Of a stretch of DNA of 64,000 nt, positions 28,073 to 37,183 are shown piece by piece. A model generated the notes under the pieces. It had not been told where the DNA came from, searched no databases, and worked only from the letters and a program-made list of their open reading frames with translations. Made by a program: the position numbers and the translations under genes. Position 1 is the stretch's first letter; each line of letters begins with the position of its first letter. The stretch is taken from NCBI RefSeq assembly GCF_006152145.1, contig NZ_VDFV01000003.1, positions 124,001 through 188,000 of the forward strand, written 5' to 3'. The stretch is from Rubellimicrobium roseum. Lineage in GTDB: Bacteria; Pseudomonadota; Alphaproteobacteria; Rhodobacterales; Rhodobacteraceae.

Positions 28073-28867
28073 TCAGTCGGTGGCCGGGTCGGCCACGGCC
28101 GGACCAGGATCGGCGCCCTCCGTCGTGGGCGCGCGCACGGCGGGACCGGCATCGCCCGCGGTCGCTCCGCCCTCGGCTTCGTTGGCCAGAAGGCCCGAGT
28201 CGTCCGTGGCCTCCTCGGTGGCGCCCGTCTGGGCGCTGGCCGCGTCCTCGGCCGCTTCGGCGGCCGCGCCGTCCTGGGCCTCGGCGTCATCGAGAGCGCC
28301 GCCGGTGCCCACGGCCTCGGGAGCGTTGTCGTTGGTCGTGTCGAGACCCGGAGGGGTCTGGCCGGGGTCGGCGCTCCCCTCCTGCGTGGTGCCGGGCTCG
28401 GCCGGGACGGGCGCCGCTTCCGGGTCGGTGCCGATCAGCCCTTCCTGCTCCTCGGAGTCCGCGGTGATTCCGGTCGCGCCCGCGCCCTGCGTCTCCTCCT
28501 CGGTCGAGACGGCCCCTACGCCGGTGTCGGGCTCCTCGTCGGCGGGACCTTCCTCGGCCGGCACCGTCTCGGAGGTGTCCGCCGCCCCTTCCTCGGCGGC
28601 CTCCGCTTCCTCCCCGGTCGCCTCGTTGCCCACGTCGGCGCCCGCCGTCGCGGCCGTGCCGGCGCCGGTCTCGTCCGCGGCACCCTCCTGGGCGGGGTTC
28701 GTGACCTCGGCCTCGTCGCCGGGCACGGCGGCGCTGTCGGTCGCGGTCTCGCCGGTCGGCTGCGTCGAGCTGGGCACCTCGCCCACCTCCACGTCGCCGG
28801 CGCTGGTGTACATGTAGGCGACCACCGCAGCGGCGATCACCACGACGATGGCAATGATCCGTGTCAT
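28073..28867 (-). CDS. Membrane-anchored, highly acidic low-complexity protein
   Basis: A 264-residue protein with one N-terminal membrane segment ([20 protein letters not shown]) and then about 240 residues made almost only of Ala, Glu, Asp, Thr, Gly and Pro. There are no aromatic residues after the anchor and almost no basic ones, so the tail should be disordered and strongly negative. I start at MTRIIAIV, with a GAGG-rich leader. I recognise no domain. It may be an exported anchor-tail protein or part of a surface layer. It is divergent from infC. Confidence 0.7.
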   Translation of the reverse strand: MTRIIAIVVVIAAAVVAYMYTSAGDVEVGEVPSSTQPTGETATDSAAVPGDEAEVTNPAQEGAADETGAGTAATAGADVGNEATGEEAEAAEEGAADTSETVPAEEGPADEEPDTGVGAVSTEEETQGAGATGITADSEEQEGLIGTDPEAAPVPAEPGTTQEGSADPGQTPPGLDTTNDNAPEAVGTGGALDDAEAQDGAAAEAAEDAASAQTGATEEATDDSGLLANEAEGGATAGDAGPAVRAPTTEGADPGPAVADPATD

Positions 28868-28980
28868 CCGTTTGTCCTTCACCTCGCGGGGACCGGCGGC
28901 CCCCGGCCTTGGGCGGAGATATGTCACGGATCCGTGTGGCGGCAACGGCGGTCGCGGGGGCGTGAGAGAGGCGCGCGGGC

Positions 28981-29009
28981 TTGAAGGCACGGCCCATTTT
29001 CACTATGTT
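28981..29009 (+). promoter_or_regulatory. Promoter of infC
   Basis: TTGAAG at 28981-28986 and TATGTT at 29004-29009 with a 17-nt spacer make a good sigma-70-type promoter. It would start transcription about 30 nt ahead of the ATA start codon. No ORF lies between. Confidence 0.6.
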
Positions 29010-29048
29010 CCGGCGCGCATTCCCTGTCACTGCCGAAGGACCAGAGCC

Positions 29049-29594
29049 ATAGGACGCAGACCCCACAACGCACCGCCGGTGCGCGAGACCGGCCCCCGGA
29101 TCAACGAGCGCCTCCTGCGCGGCGGTGACATCCGCCTGATCGGGGCCAACGGCGAGAATCTTGGCGTCACGTCGCCCGAGCGGGCGCTGTCGCTGGCCGA
29201 GGATGCCGGGCTCGACCTTGTCGAGATCTCGCCCACGGCGAACCCGCCGGTCTGCAAGATCATGGACTTCGGCAAGTTCAAGTACGAGACCCAGAAGAAA
29301 GAGGCCGAGGCCCGGAAGAACCAGAAGGTCATCGAGATCAAGGAGGTCAAGTTCCGGCCCGGCACCGACACGCACGACTATGACGTGAAGATGCGGTCGG
29401 TGTTCAAGTTCCTGGAGGAGGGCGACAAGGTGAAGGTCACCCTGCGCTTCCGTGGCCGCGAGATGGCGCACCAGGACCTGGGCAAGGCGCTGCTGGACCG
29501 CGTGGCCGAGGACGTGAAGGCGGCGGGCAAGATCGAATCGATGCCCCGCCTGGAAGGCCGCCAGATGGTCATGATGATCGGCCCCGTGAAGTAG
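29049..29594 (+). CDS. infC: Translation initiation factor IF-3
   Basis: A 181-residue IF-3 that keeps the 30S subunit free and checks the initiator tRNA-start codon pair. The N-domain has [25 protein letters not shown] and the linker is Lys-rich ([19 protein letters not shown]). The C-domain ends [17 protein letters not shown]. The start I choose is ATA at 29049, giving (M)[20 protein letters not shown], which matches the usual alphaproteobacterial N-terminus. There is no ATG, GTG or TTG that fits. AAGGA at 29036-29040 is 8 nt upstream. Non-AUG starts are known for infC, where IF-3 represses its own mRNA. Confidence 0.9.
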   Translation: MGRRPHNAPPVRETGPRINERLLRGGDIRLIGANGENLGVTSPERALSLAEDAGLDLVEISPTANPPVCKIMDFGKFKYETQKKEAEARKNQKVIEIKEVKFRPGTDTHDYDVKMRSVFKFLEEGDKVKVTLRFRGREMAHQDLGKALLDRVAEDVKAAGKIESMPRLEGRQMVMMIGPVK

Positions 29595-29618
29595 GGCCGA
29601 CCGCATTCCCGAGAGACT

Positions 29619-29645
29619 GGCCCGGATACCCGTCCGGGCCTTTTT
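29619..29645 (+). terminator. Intrinsic terminator of infC
   Basis: GGCCCGGA at 29619-29626 pairs with TCCGGGCC at 29633-29640 and is followed by TTTTT. It lies 24 nt after the infC stop. This is a textbook Rho-independent terminator, so infC appears to be transcribed without rpmI/rplT. Confidence 0.88.
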
Positions 29646-29766
29646 CGTTCATGAGGGCCGGCCGGCAACGCCGCGCCAGCGTCCCGGCCGCGCCGGAAAC
29701 CGGGCCAGCCTGTCAGGGCTGCCGCTTGCCGGGGTTTTCGAGGCCGAGAACGGTCGCCGCGGGACC

Positions 29767-30129
29767 TTACATGAAGCCCAGTTCGAGCCGCGCCTCGTCC
29801 GACATCATCTCCATGCCCCACTGGGGCTCGAAGGTCATCTGGACATCGACCTGCTTCACGCCCGGGATGGCGTTGACCGCGTCGGCGACCCAGCCCGGCA
29901 TCTCGCCCGCCACGGGGCAGCCGGGGGCCGTCAGCGTCATCACGATGTTCACGGCGCTCTCGGCGTCGATCTGGATCGTGTAGACGAGGCCCAGGTCGTA
30001 GATGTTCACCGGAATCTCGGGGTCGAAGACGGTGCGGCAGGCCTCGACCACGCTGTCATAGAGCGGATGGTCGATGGTGGACGGCGCGATGAGCGGCGTG
30101 CCTTCGAGCTTGGCTTCGGCGATCGACAT
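29767..30129 (-). CDS. MIP18/DUF59 family protein (SufT-like)
   Basis: A 120-residue protein of the DUF59 family used in Fe-S cluster assembly. VFDPEIPVNIYDLGLVYTI and LTAPGCPVAGEMP are the family hallmarks; the cysteine of APGC is the conserved one. GVKQVDVQMTFEPQWGMEMMS closes the domain. I start at MSIAEAKLEG (30129). In suf operons such a gene (often called sufT) is the last member. Here it stands alone, 10.6 kb from the A-type carrier gene. PaaD-type phenylacetate proteins share the fold, but no paa genes are present. Confidence 0.88.
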   Translation of the reverse strand: MSIAEAKLEGTPLIAPSTIDHPLYDSVVEACRTVFDPEIPVNIYDLGLVYTIQIDAESAVNIVMTLTAPGCPVAGEMPGWVADAVNAIPGVKQVDVQMTFEPQWGMEMMSDEARLELGFM

Positions 30130-30205
30130 GCGAGGCTCCCGGCTGAAATCCCGACCGATCATATAAGGAATCGGTCCCGGGCGGTAAAGGGGACCGGCCG
30201 GGCAT

Positions 30206-30619
30206 TCAGTCGCAGGCCCGCGCCTCGCCCCGGTCGATCAGGTTGCGGGCGGGAATCCGCACGAAGTCGTCGCCGTGGCGCCAGTCGCGCAGGAAGAGTC
30301 GCGCGACCCGGGGCGGGTAGTAGGCGGCCATGGTGCGCGAGACGGCCTCGAACTGCGCCTCCGACATCCGCCAGCCCCAGGGAAAGCGGGGGCCGTGGAA
30401 GCCCAGCACCGCGTCGGGCTCGAAGCAGGCGGTCGAAAGGCCCAGGTACATCGTGCAGGCCGACAGGCATTCGCCGGAGACGCGCTTCTCTTCGCCTCGC
30501 GCCTCCAGCGCGCCGATCTCGATGACGCGCAGCGCGACCGAGCCGCCGGGGTCGCGGGCGGGCTCGTCGGTCGCAGCGGCGCAGGCGGCCAGAAGAGCAA
30601 GGGCGGATAGGCGGATCAT
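30206..30619 (-). CDS. Lipoprotein with ClpP-like (COG3904-type) serine motif
   Basis: A 137-residue predicted lipoprotein: the leader ends LALLAAC, placing the lipidated cysteine at position 13. After it come [31 protein letters not shown]-type residues; the S-A-C-T motif and the LGFHGP loop resemble periplasmic ClpP/crotonase-fold proteins that process or bind peptides. With four or more cysteines it may form disulfides. The chain is short for a full protease. No partner gene is evident; it is divergent from tgt. Confidence 0.72.
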   Translation of the reverse strand: MIRLSALALLAACAAATDEPARDPGGSVALRVIEIGALEARGEEKRVSGECLSACTMYLGLSTACFEPDAVLGFHGPRFPWGWRMSEAQFEAVSRTMAAYYPPRVARLFLRDWRHGDDFVRIPARNLIDRGEARACD

Positions 30620-30738
30620 GCCGGCAGACTGGCCGAGCTTGCCGTCCGCTTCAACGCACGCCCGCGCGAGGCCGCGCGCCGGGCGGGTTCCCCCCGCCTC
30701 CGCGCTCGGATAGGGAAGCCCGTCAGGAGGCGCAGACC

Positions 30739-31869
30739 ATGGCCACAGGCTTTTCCTTCACTCTGAACGCGACCGACGGGCGGGCCCGGACGGGCGTCAT
30801 TTCGACGCCCCGGGGCGAGATCCGCACCCCGGCCTTCATGCCGGTGGGCACCGCCGCAACGGTCAAGGCCATGCTGCCCGAAAGCGTGCGCGCCACGGGG
30901 GCTGACATCCTCCTGGGCAACACCTACCACCTCATGCTGCGGCCCGGGGCCGAGCGGGTCGCGCGGCTGGGCGGCCTGCACAAGTTCATGAACTGGGAGC
31001 GGCCGATCCTGACGGATTCGGGCGGCTTTCAGGTGATGTCGCTGTCGTCTCTCCGCAAGATGACCGAGGAGGGCGTGACCTTCTCCTCGCACATCGACGG
31101 CTCCAAGCACGCGCTCACGCCCGAGCGGAGCATGGAGATCCAGAAGCTCCTGGGCTCGGACATCGTCATGGCCTTCGATGAATGCACGCCCTTCCCGGCG
31201 ACCGGGGAGGTCTCCCTGGCCTCCATGCAGCGGTCGATGCGCTGGGCGCAGCGGTCGCGCGACGCCTTCGGGGACCGGCCGGGGCACGCGCTCTTCGGTA
31301 TCCAGCAGGGCAGCGTCTTTCCCGAGCAGCGCGCGGAATCGGCCGAGGCGCTGAAAGCCATCGGCTTCGACGGCTACGCCGTGGGCGGCCTCGCGGTCGG
31401 CGAGGGGCAGGAGAAGATGTTCGAGGTGCTGGACTACGCACCCGGGATGCTGCCCGAGGACCGTCCGCGTTACCTGATGGGCGTGGGCAAGCCCGACGAC
31501 ATCGTGGGGGCCGTCAAGCGCGGCATCGACATGATGGACTGCGTGCTGCCCACGCGGTCGGGGCGCACGGGGCAGGCCTGGACGCGGCGGGGGCAGGTGA
31601 ACCTGCGCAACGCCCGCCACGCCGAGGACACGCGCCCGCTGGACGAGGCCTGCACCTGCCCGGCCTGCCGCAGCTATTCGCGCGCCTACCTGCACCATGT
31701 CGTGCGCGCGGACGAGATGATCGCGGGGATGCTGCTCACCTGGCACAACCTGCATTATTTCCAGGAGATCATGGCCGGCATGCGCGCGGCCATCGCGGCA
31801 GGGCGCTTCGCCGAATGGGAGACGGGCTTCCACACCCTTCGGGCCGAGGGGGACATCGAGCCCGTCTAA
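30739..31869 (+). CDS. tgt: Queuine tRNA-ribosyltransferase
   Basis: A 376-residue TIM-barrel enzyme that swaps guanine 34 for preQ1 in tRNAs with GUN anticodons. The catalytic aspartates are in [12 protein letters not shown] and [20 protein letters not shown]. The zinc site near the C-terminus is [17 protein letters not shown]. The substrate loop is [16 protein letters not shown]. The length is normal. No queA gene is adjacent. It is followed by a copy of the 52-bp element and then lon. The targets include tRNA-Asp(GTC), which is encoded in this window. Confidence 0.95.
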   Translation: MATGFSFTLNATDGRARTGVISTPRGEIRTPAFMPVGTAATVKAMLPESVRATGADILLGNTYHLMLRPGAERVARLGGLHKFMNWERPILTDSGGFQVMSLSSLRKMTEEGVTFSSHIDGSKHALTPERSMEIQKLLGSDIVMAFDECTPFPATGEVSLASMQRSMRWAQRSRDAFGDRPGHALFGIQQGSVFPEQRAESAEALKAIGFDGYAVGGLAVGEGQEKMFEVLDYAPGMLPEDRPRYLMGVGKPDDIVGAVKRGIDMMDCVLPTRSGRTGQAWTRRGQVNLRNARHAEDTRPLDEACTCPACRSYSRAYLHHVVRADEMIAGMLLTWHNLHYFQEIMAGMRAAIAAGRFAEWETGFHTLRAEGDIEPV

Positions 31870-31881
31870 GGGCTCTCCGGG

Positions 31882-31933
31882 GGTGTTGCGCGAAACGCCG
31901 GACCACCGCGCGGTGGTGTCAGGTTTCGTTAAC
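31882..31933 (+). repeat. 52-bp GTTAAC/AACACC element, copy C
   Basis: This copy is inverted relative to the other three on the plus strand but has the same orientation relative to its gene: the GGTGTT end (complement of AACACC) lies 12 nt past the tgt stop and GTTAAC is at 31928-31933. Its centre is the longest palindrome of the four, ACCACCGCGCGGTGGT (16 bp, perfect). Ungapped alignment with the others. Confidence 0.8.
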
Positions 31934-32041
31934 TTCCCGCTGGCAGCCTTGTCGCAGAGTGGCCGGAGAAGGGAGATCGCCATGAGGTGCCGACAGCGTG
32001 ATCGGGGGGCCAGCCGTCCCCGGCCTGCCGGGGCGGGCAGG

Positions 32042-32071
32042 TTGACACCCCCGGCCCAAGTCACCAACTAT
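32042..32071 (+). promoter_or_regulatory. Candidate promoter of lon
   Basis: TTGACA at 32042-32047 is a perfect -35; AACTAT at 32066-32071 with an 18-nt spacer is a plausible -10. The C-rich stretch after the -35 also resembles heat-shock sigma promoters, which would suit lon, but the match is not clear enough to decide. The leader would be about 70 nt. Confidence 0.42.
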
Positions 32072-32145
32072 GCTTCACCGACCGGGGAGGGCCGAGTGCC
32101 GCCGATGACCGGGGCCAGAGCTCTCCGCTTAAGAGGAATTCCCGA

Positions 32146-34554
32146 ATGACCGATCCCCTCGCGACCAGCCATCCCGTCCTTCCGCTGCGCGACATCGTGG
32201 TCTTCCCGCACATGATCGTGCCCCTCTTCGTGGGCCGCGAGAAGTCCGTCCGCGCGCTGGAGGCCGTCATGGCCGAGGACAAGCAGATCCTGCTGTCCTC
32301 GCAGATGGATCCGGGCGTCGATGACCCCGGAACCGACGGCATCTACAAGGCGGGCGTGCTGGCCAACGTGCTGCAGCTCCTCAAGCTGCCCGACGGCACC
32401 GTGAAGGTGCTCGTCGAGGGCAAGAGCCGCGTCCGCATCACCGAGTTCGTGACGAACGAGCGCTACTTCGAGGCCCGCGCCGAGTCGCTCGACGAGGCCA
32501 TGGGCGACCGGGAGGTCGTGCAGGCCCTGTCCCGCTCCGTGGGCCAGGAGTTCGAGAAGTACGCCAAGATCAAGAAGAACATCCCCGAGGAGGCCATCGC
32601 CGCCGTCACCGACGCGACGGACCCGGCGAAGCTGTCGGACCTGATCGCCGGGCATCTCGGCATCGACGTCAAGCAGAAGCAGGACCTGCTGGAGACGCTC
32701 GTCGTCTCCGAGCGGCTGGAGAAGGTCTTCGGCCTGATGCAGGGCGAGATCTCGGTCCTGCAGGTCGAGAAGAAGATCAAGACCCGCGTCAAGTCGCAGA
32801 TGGAGAAGACCCAGCGCGAGTACTACCTGAACGAGCAGATGAAGGCGATCCAGCGCGAGCTGGGCGATGGCGACGAAGGCCAGAACGAGATCGCCGAGCT
32901 CGAGAAGCGGATCGCGGACACCGATCTGTCCAAGGAAGCGCGCGACAAGGCCGAGGGCGAGCTGAAGAAGCTCAAGTCCATGTCGCCGATGTCGGCCGAG
33001 GCGACGGTGGTGCGCAACTACCTCGACTGGCTGCTGGGCGTGCCGTGGGGCCTCAAGTCCAAGGTCTCCAAGGACATCAACAAGGCCGAGGCGATCCTGA
33101 ACGCCGACCACTACGGCCTGGAGAAGGTCAAGGAGCGCATCGTCGAGTATCTTGCCGTGCAGGCGCGGTCCGCGAAGCTCAAGGGCCCGATCCTGTGCCT
33201 CGTCGGTCCTCCCGGCGTGGGCAAGACCTCGCTCGGCAAGTCGGTGGCCAAGGCCACGGGGCGTGAGTTCATCCGCATCTCGCTCGGCGGCGTCCGGGAC
33301 GAGTCGGAGATCCGCGGCCACCGCCGGACCTATATCGGCTCCATGCCCGGCAAGATCATCCAGGCTCTGAAAAAGGCCAAGACCACGAACCCGCTCATCC
33401 TGCTCGACGAGATCGACAAGATGGGACAGGACTTCCGTGGCGACCCGGCCTCGGCGATGCTGGAGGTGCTGGACCCCGAGCAGAACGGGACCTTCGTCGA
33501 CCACTACCTCGAGGTGGAGTACGACCTGTCCAACGTGATGTTCATCACGACGGCCAACTCGTACAACATGCCGGGGCCTCTGCTTGACCGGATGGAGATC
33601 ATCTCCCTCGCCGGCTACACCGAGGACGAGAAGCGCGAGATCGCCAAGCAGCACCTGCTGCCCAAGGTCATGAAGAACCATGGCCTCAAGGTCGGCGAGT
33701 TCGAGATGACCGATGGGGCGCTCAACGAGATGGTCCGCACCTACACCCGCGAGGCGGGCGTGCGGAATCTGGAGCGCGAGATCGCCAAGGTGGCGCGGAA
33801 GTCCACGACCAAGCTCGTGAAGAAGGAAGCGACCAAGGTCGTCGTGACCGAGGAGAACCTCGAGGAGTTCCTGGGCGTCAAGAAGTTCCGCTATGGTCTC
33901 GCGGAGAAGGAGGACCAGATCGGCGTCGTCACGGGCCTGGCCTGGACGAGTGTCGGCGGGGATCTCCTGTCCATCGAGGCGCTTCGCCTGCCCGGCAAGG
34001 GCCGGATGAAGACGACCGGCAAGCTCGGCGACGTGATGAAGGAGTCGATCGAGGCGGCGGCGTCCTATGTGCGGAGCATCAGCCCGCAGATCGGGGTGAA
34101 GCCTCCGAAGTTCGACAAGATGGACATCCACGTCCACGTCCCCGAGGGCGCGACGCCCAAGGACGGCCCTTCGGCGGGCCTCGCCATGGTGACGTCCATC
34201 GTTTCGGTGCTGACGCAGATCCCCGTCCGCAAGGACATCGCCATGACCGGCGAGGTCACGCTGCGGGGCAACGCGCTGGCCATCGGCGGCCTGAAGGAGA
34301 AGCTGCTCGCCGCGCTGCGCGGCGGCATCAAGACGGTGCTGATCCCGGCCGAGAACGAGCGCGACCTGCCGGAGATCCCGGAGAACGTGAAGCAGGGGCT
34401 GGAGATCATCCCCGTGTCGCACGTCTCGGAGGTGCTGAAGCACGCGCTGGTGCGCCAGCCCGAGCCCGTGGAATGGGACGAGGAAGCCGAGGAGGCGGCG
34501 GCGCTGGCCAAGGCCAAGGCGGTGGACGAGGCCTCGGGCGCTGTCGCGCACTGA
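32146..34554 (+). CDS. lon: ATP-dependent protease Lon
   Basis: An 802-residue AAA+ serine protease that degrades misfolded and regulatory proteins. In order: the LON substrate-binding domain ([20 protein letters not shown]), a helical region with [14 protein letters not shown], the AAA+ module with Walker [10 protein letters not shown] near residue 354 and Walker [10 protein letters not shown], and the protease domain. The catalytic dyad is Ser676 (DGPSAG) and Lys719 (GGLKEKL). The length and dyad spacing match E. coli Lon. It ends at a strong terminator. Confidence 0.97.
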   Translation: MTDPLATSHPVLPLRDIVVFPHMIVPLFVGREKSVRALEAVMAEDKQILLSSQMDPGVDDPGTDGIYKAGVLANVLQLLKLPDGTVKVLVEGKSRVRITEFVTNERYFEARAESLDEAMGDREVVQALSRSVGQEFEKYAKIKKNIPEEAIAAVTDATDPAKLSDLIAGHLGIDVKQKQDLLETLVVSERLEKVFGLMQGEISVLQVEKKIKTRVKSQMEKTQREYYLNEQMKAIQRELGDGDEGQNEIAELEKRIADTDLSKEARDKAEGELKKLKSMSPMSAEATVVRNYLDWLLGVPWGLKSKVSKDINKAEAILNADHYGLEKVKERIVEYLAVQARSAKLKGPILCLVGPPGVGKTSLGKSVAKATGREFIRISLGGVRDESEIRGHRRTYIGSMPGKIIQALKKAKTTNPLILLDEIDKMGQDFRGDPASAMLEVLDPEQNGTFVDHYLEVEYDLSNVMFITTANSYNMPGPLLDRMEIISLAGYTEDEKREIAKQHLLPKVMKNHGLKVGEFEMTDGALNEMVRTYTREAGVRNLEREIAKVARKSTTKLVKKEATKVVVTEENLEEFLGVKKFRYGLAEKEDQIGVVTGLAWTSVGGDLLSIEALRLPGKGRMKTTGKLGDVMKESIEAAASYVRSISPQIGVKPPKFDKMDIHVHVPEGATPKDGPSAGLAMVTSIVSVLTQIPVRKDIAMTGEVTLRGNALAIGGLKEKLLAALRGGIKTVLIPAENERDLPEIPENVKQGLEIIPVSHVSEVLKHALVRQPEPVEWDEEAEEAAALAKAKAVDEASGAVAH

Positions 34555-34584
34555 CCGGAGCCAAACACCGGGAAGATCTGGATG

Positions 34585-34612
34585 GGGGCGCGGCGAAGGC
34601 CGCGCCCCTTTC
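34585..34612. terminator. Bidirectional terminator between lon and the nucleosidase gene
   Basis: A perfect 10-bp stem, GGGGCGCGGC at 34585-34594 with GCCGCGCCCC at 34599-34608, loop GAAG, followed by TTT on the plus strand. It lies between two convergent genes, so it can serve both. Confidence 0.75.
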
Positions 34613-34617
34613 GCCTG

Positions 34618-35526
34618 TCAGTCGGGCAGGGCTTCCAGGAAGGCCGTGACCACGGCGGCCGAGTTGCCGGCAGCGAGGCCCATGAAGGTGCCCATCTCAT
34701 TTGCGCCCTCGCCTCCGCCAGCAAGGTCCGAAAGGCTCCGGAAGGCGATGAACGGGACGTCGTTGGTGTAAGCGACGTGGGCGACGGCGGCGCTCTCCAT
34801 GTCGAGCACCTGCGCTTCGAAGGTGGCGTGCACCCATTCCCGGAACTCGGCGTTGTCGACGAAGGCCTGGCCCGAGACCCCCTTGCCGCCCACGACGATC
34901 TGCGGCGGGTCCGAAAGGCAGGCGCCCTCGGCACCGCAATCTTCCAGCGTCGTATTGGCGGCGATCTGCTCGGCGATGCGGAGCCAGTCCGGATCGGCGG
35001 GGAACCAGACCTTCTGCTCGACCCCCTCGGCTCCGTCGCGAGTGACGCCGACGGGCTGGGGATGGATCATGCCGAAGCTGGCGATGCCGCTAGGCTCCAT
35101 CCAGGGCGGCAGGGCGAAGTCGCCGTCCGTCTCGCGGGCGAAGACCGACTCCAGGTACTGGCTCCATTCGGAGGCGACCACGACGTCCCCGATGGCGAGC
35201 GCGGGGTCCACGCCGCCCGCGATGCCCGAGAAGACGACGCCTTCGATGTTGAAGCGGTCGATCACAAGCTGGGTGTTCATCGCGGCATTCACCATCGAGA
35301 CGCCGGTGAGGAACAGGACGACGGGTCGGCCCCCCAGCTCGCCCGTGACGAAGCGGACGCCGTTCACGACATGGTCCTGCGGCTCTTCCATCAGGTCGAG
35401 GAGGGTGGTCCATTCGGGCTCGAAGGCCGACATGACGGCGATGCGCGGCTCGGAGTCGAGCGGCTGGGCAAGGGCCGCGCCGGGCGCGAGAAGCGCCAAG
35501 GCGAGGATGCGGGCGGAACGGATCAT
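34618..35526 (-). CDS. Exported nucleoside phosphorylase/nucleosidase-family protein
   Basis: A 302-residue protein of the MTA/SAH nucleosidase (PNP/UDP) superfamily. An N-terminal signal peptide (RILALALLAPGAALA) is unusual, since classical MTAN is cytoplasmic. The family core is FSGIAGGVDPALAIGDVVVAS, the ribose-binding LDMESAAVAHVAYTNDVPF and the catalytic aspartate in FRSLSDLAGG. It is about 60 residues longer than cytoplasmic MTAN, partly through an insert near GDFALPPWMEPSG. Likely job: cleaving nucleosides in the periplasm for salvage. It is convergent with lon. Confidence 0.87.
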   Translation of the reverse strand: MIRSARILALALLAPGAALAQPLDSEPRIAVMSAFEPEWTTLLDLMEEPQDHVVNGVRFVTGELGGRPVVLFLTGVSMVNAAMNTQLVIDRFNIEGVVFSGIAGGVDPALAIGDVVVASEWSQYLESVFARETDGDFALPPWMEPSGIASFGMIHPQPVGVTRDGAEGVEQKVWFPADPDWLRIAEQIAANTTLEDCGAEGACLSDPPQIVVGGKGVSGQAFVDNAEFREWVHATFEAQVLDMESAAVAHVAYTNDVPFIAFRSLSDLAGGGEGANEMGTFMGLAAGNSAAVVTAFLEALPD

Positions 35527-35645
35527 GCAAAGGTCTCCGGCTTGGGTGCGCCCTGAGGGGAGGACGCGGGAGTCGCAAGGTCAAGCCGTGGACCGCGCGA
35601 GACCGCTTGCACCCCCCTGAAAAGGCCGCTAAACGGCGCGTCATC

Positions 35646-35720
35646 GGGCGATTAACTCAGTGGTAGAGTGCTTCCTTCACACGGAAGAAGTCGGGGGTTC
35701 GAATCCCTCATCGCCCACCA
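35646..35720 (+). tRNA. tRNA-Val (anticodon CAC)
   Basis: A full cloverleaf of 75 nt including an encoded CCA. The acceptor is GGGCGAT with ATCGCCC. The anticodon stem CTTCC/GGAAG encloses TTCACAC, giving CAC at 35678-35680. The T arm holds GGTTCGAAT. The ATG of the phosphatase gene follows 19 nt after the CCA. Confidence 0.95.
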
Positions 35721-35739
35721 CCTCCTCCCCGATATCATC

Positions 35740-36348
35740 ATGCTTCGCCATGGCGAGACCGAGTGGAACCGTCAGGGCCGCTTCCAGGGCCTGCTTGACT
35801 CGGACCTGACCGATCGTGGGCGCGCGCAGGCCGTGGCCATGGGCGCGATGCTCCGATCGCTCGGGGTTTCGGGGGCGAGCCACGCCGCGCGCACGAGCCC
35901 GCAGGGTCGCGCCCGAGTGACAGCGCAACTCGCGTTGGCGGGCACCGGCCTCTCGGCCCAGGACGATCCCCGGCTGGTCGAGATCGGCATGGGCGATTGG
36001 ACGGGCCTGTGCCGGCTCGAGATCGATGCGCGCTGGCCGGGGCCTGCGGGAGAGGCGCTCTTCGACTTCTACGCTCGTTGCCCCGGCGGCGAGACGCTGG
36101 AAGCGGTCGCGGCGCGCGCCGCCTCAGTGCTGGCCGACCTCGACCGGCCGACGGTGATCGTCACCCATGGCATCACTCTGCGGATGCTCTGCGCCCTGGC
36201 CCTGGGACGGCCGCCTGCCGAAGGGGGACTTTTGCTGATGCGGCAGGGCACCGTGCTCCGCATCGCCGGCGGAGAGTTGTCCGTCATGGATCCGTCGGGC
36301 TTGCCAGCGTCCGTCCTGAACGGTAATTCGCGCGGGCCGGGTGGTTAG
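35740..36348 (+). CDS. Histidine phosphatase family protein (phosphoglycerate mutase-like)
   Basis: A 202-residue protein of the branch-1 histidine phosphatase superfamily. The catalytic motif is MLRHGETEWNRQGRFQG at the very N-terminus, with the second histidine in TVIVTHGITLRML. The substrate may be a phospho-sugar or other small phosphate. The ATG at 35740 leaves only two residues before the RHG motif, one strand fewer than usual; upstream frame (LLPDII) looks family-like but has no start codon clear of the tRNA. The stop codon lies inside the next tRNA. Expression probably depends on processing of the tRNA transcript. Confidence 0.82.
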   Translation: MLRHGETEWNRQGRFQGLLDSDLTDRGRAQAVAMGAMLRSLGVSGASHAARTSPQGRARVTAQLALAGTGLSAQDDPRLVEIGMGDWTGLCRLEIDARWPGPAGEALFDFYARCPGGETLEAVAARAASVLADLDRPTVIVTHGITLRMLCALALGRPPAEGGLLLMRQGTVLRIAGGELSVMDPSGLPASVLNGNSRGPGG

Positions 36349-36414
36349 CTCAGTTGGTAGAGCGTCTCGTTTACACCGAGGATGTCGGGGGTTCGAGCCC
36401 CTCACCACCCACCA
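36339..36414 (+). tRNA. tRNA-Val (anticodon TAC)
   Basis: 76 nt with encoded CCA. The acceptor is GGGTGGT with ACCACCC. The anticodon loop TTTACAC gives TAC at 36372-36374. The D arm GCTCAGTTGGTAGAGC and T arm GGTTCGAGC are standard. Its first 10 nt overlap the end of the phosphatase CDS. Confidence 0.95.
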
Positions 36415-36433
36415 CGCCCCCGGAGGACTGATC

Positions 36434-37183
36434 GTGACGGTGCCCCTGTTCTCGGTCGTGATCCCTTTCCGCAACGCCGCAAGCACTCTGCCGGCCACGT
36501 TGGCCTCTCTTCGCAGGCAGACGCTGGAGGATTGGGAAGCGCTGGTGGTCAACGACGGCTCCACGGACCGCGGGGCGGCTCTGGTCGTGGATCTGGCCCG
36601 TCAGGACCCGCGCCTGCGGCTCATCGACGAAGGTGGCGTTGCGGCGCGGGGCGCTGCGGCCACGCGGAATCTGGGAATCCAGGCGTCGCGGGGGCGCTAC
36701 GTGGCCTTTCTCGACGCCGACGACCTCTGGCGGCCCACGAAGCTGGAGCGACAGGCCGAGGCCTTCGCGGCGGGCGCGCCCATGGTCTTTTCCTCCTACC
36801 AGCGGATGGACGGGGATGGGCGGGCGCTGGGCGTGGTCCCGGCGGCCGCACGGGTGGCCTGGGAGGACGCGCTGGGGGGCAATCCCATCGGCTGCCTGAC
36901 CGCCGCCTATGACACGGACCGCTTCGGGCGGGCCGAGATGCCGCTTCTGCCCATGCACGAGGATTATGCCTTCTGGCTGGCGCTGCTGCGGGACGGAGCG
37001 GTGGCGTGGGGCCTGCCGGAGGTGCTGGCCGACTACCGCGTGCGGCCGGGCTCGGTTTCGGCCAACAAGGTCCGGGGCGCGGCGGCCGTATGGCGCATCC
37101 TGGGGGCGGAAGGCGTCCGGCCCGCCGAGCGGGTCCTGCACTTCTCGCGCTACGTGCGGACGGGGCTGGCGCGGCGGCTCTAG
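36434..37183 (+). CDS. Glycosyltransferase family 2
   Basis: A 249-residue GT-A fold transferase. The N-terminal strand is LFSVVIPFRNAASTLPATL, the nucleotide site VVNDGSTDRG and the metal-binding motif FLDADDLW (D-x-D). The acceptor region has PLLPMHEDYAFWLALL, with the catalytic base expected in HEDY. The GTG start at 36434 is fixed by GGAGG at 36422-36426; the open frame continues upstream through the tRNA, which is not coding. It is convergent with a second GT2 gene, sharing 4 nt. Likely role: sugar transfer to a surface polysaccharide. Confidence 0.9.
   Translation: MTVPLFSVVIPFRNAASTLPATLASLRRQTLEDWEALVVNDGSTDRGAALVVDLARQDPRLRLIDEGGVAARGAAATRNLGIQASRGRYVAFLDADDLWRPTKLERQAEAFAAGAPMVFSSYQRMDGDGRALGVVPAAARVAWEDALGGNPIGCLTAAYDTDRFGRAEMPLLPMHEDYAFWLALLRDGAVAWGLPEVLADYRVRPGSVSANKVRGAAAVWRILGAEGVRPAERVLHFSRYVRTGLARRL

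Noticed and set aside
36341-36433. N-terminal extension of the glycosyltransferase through tRNA-Val(TAC)
   Set aside because: The tRNA is complete, and GGAGG sits directly before the GTG at 36434. The extension is translated tRNA sequence.
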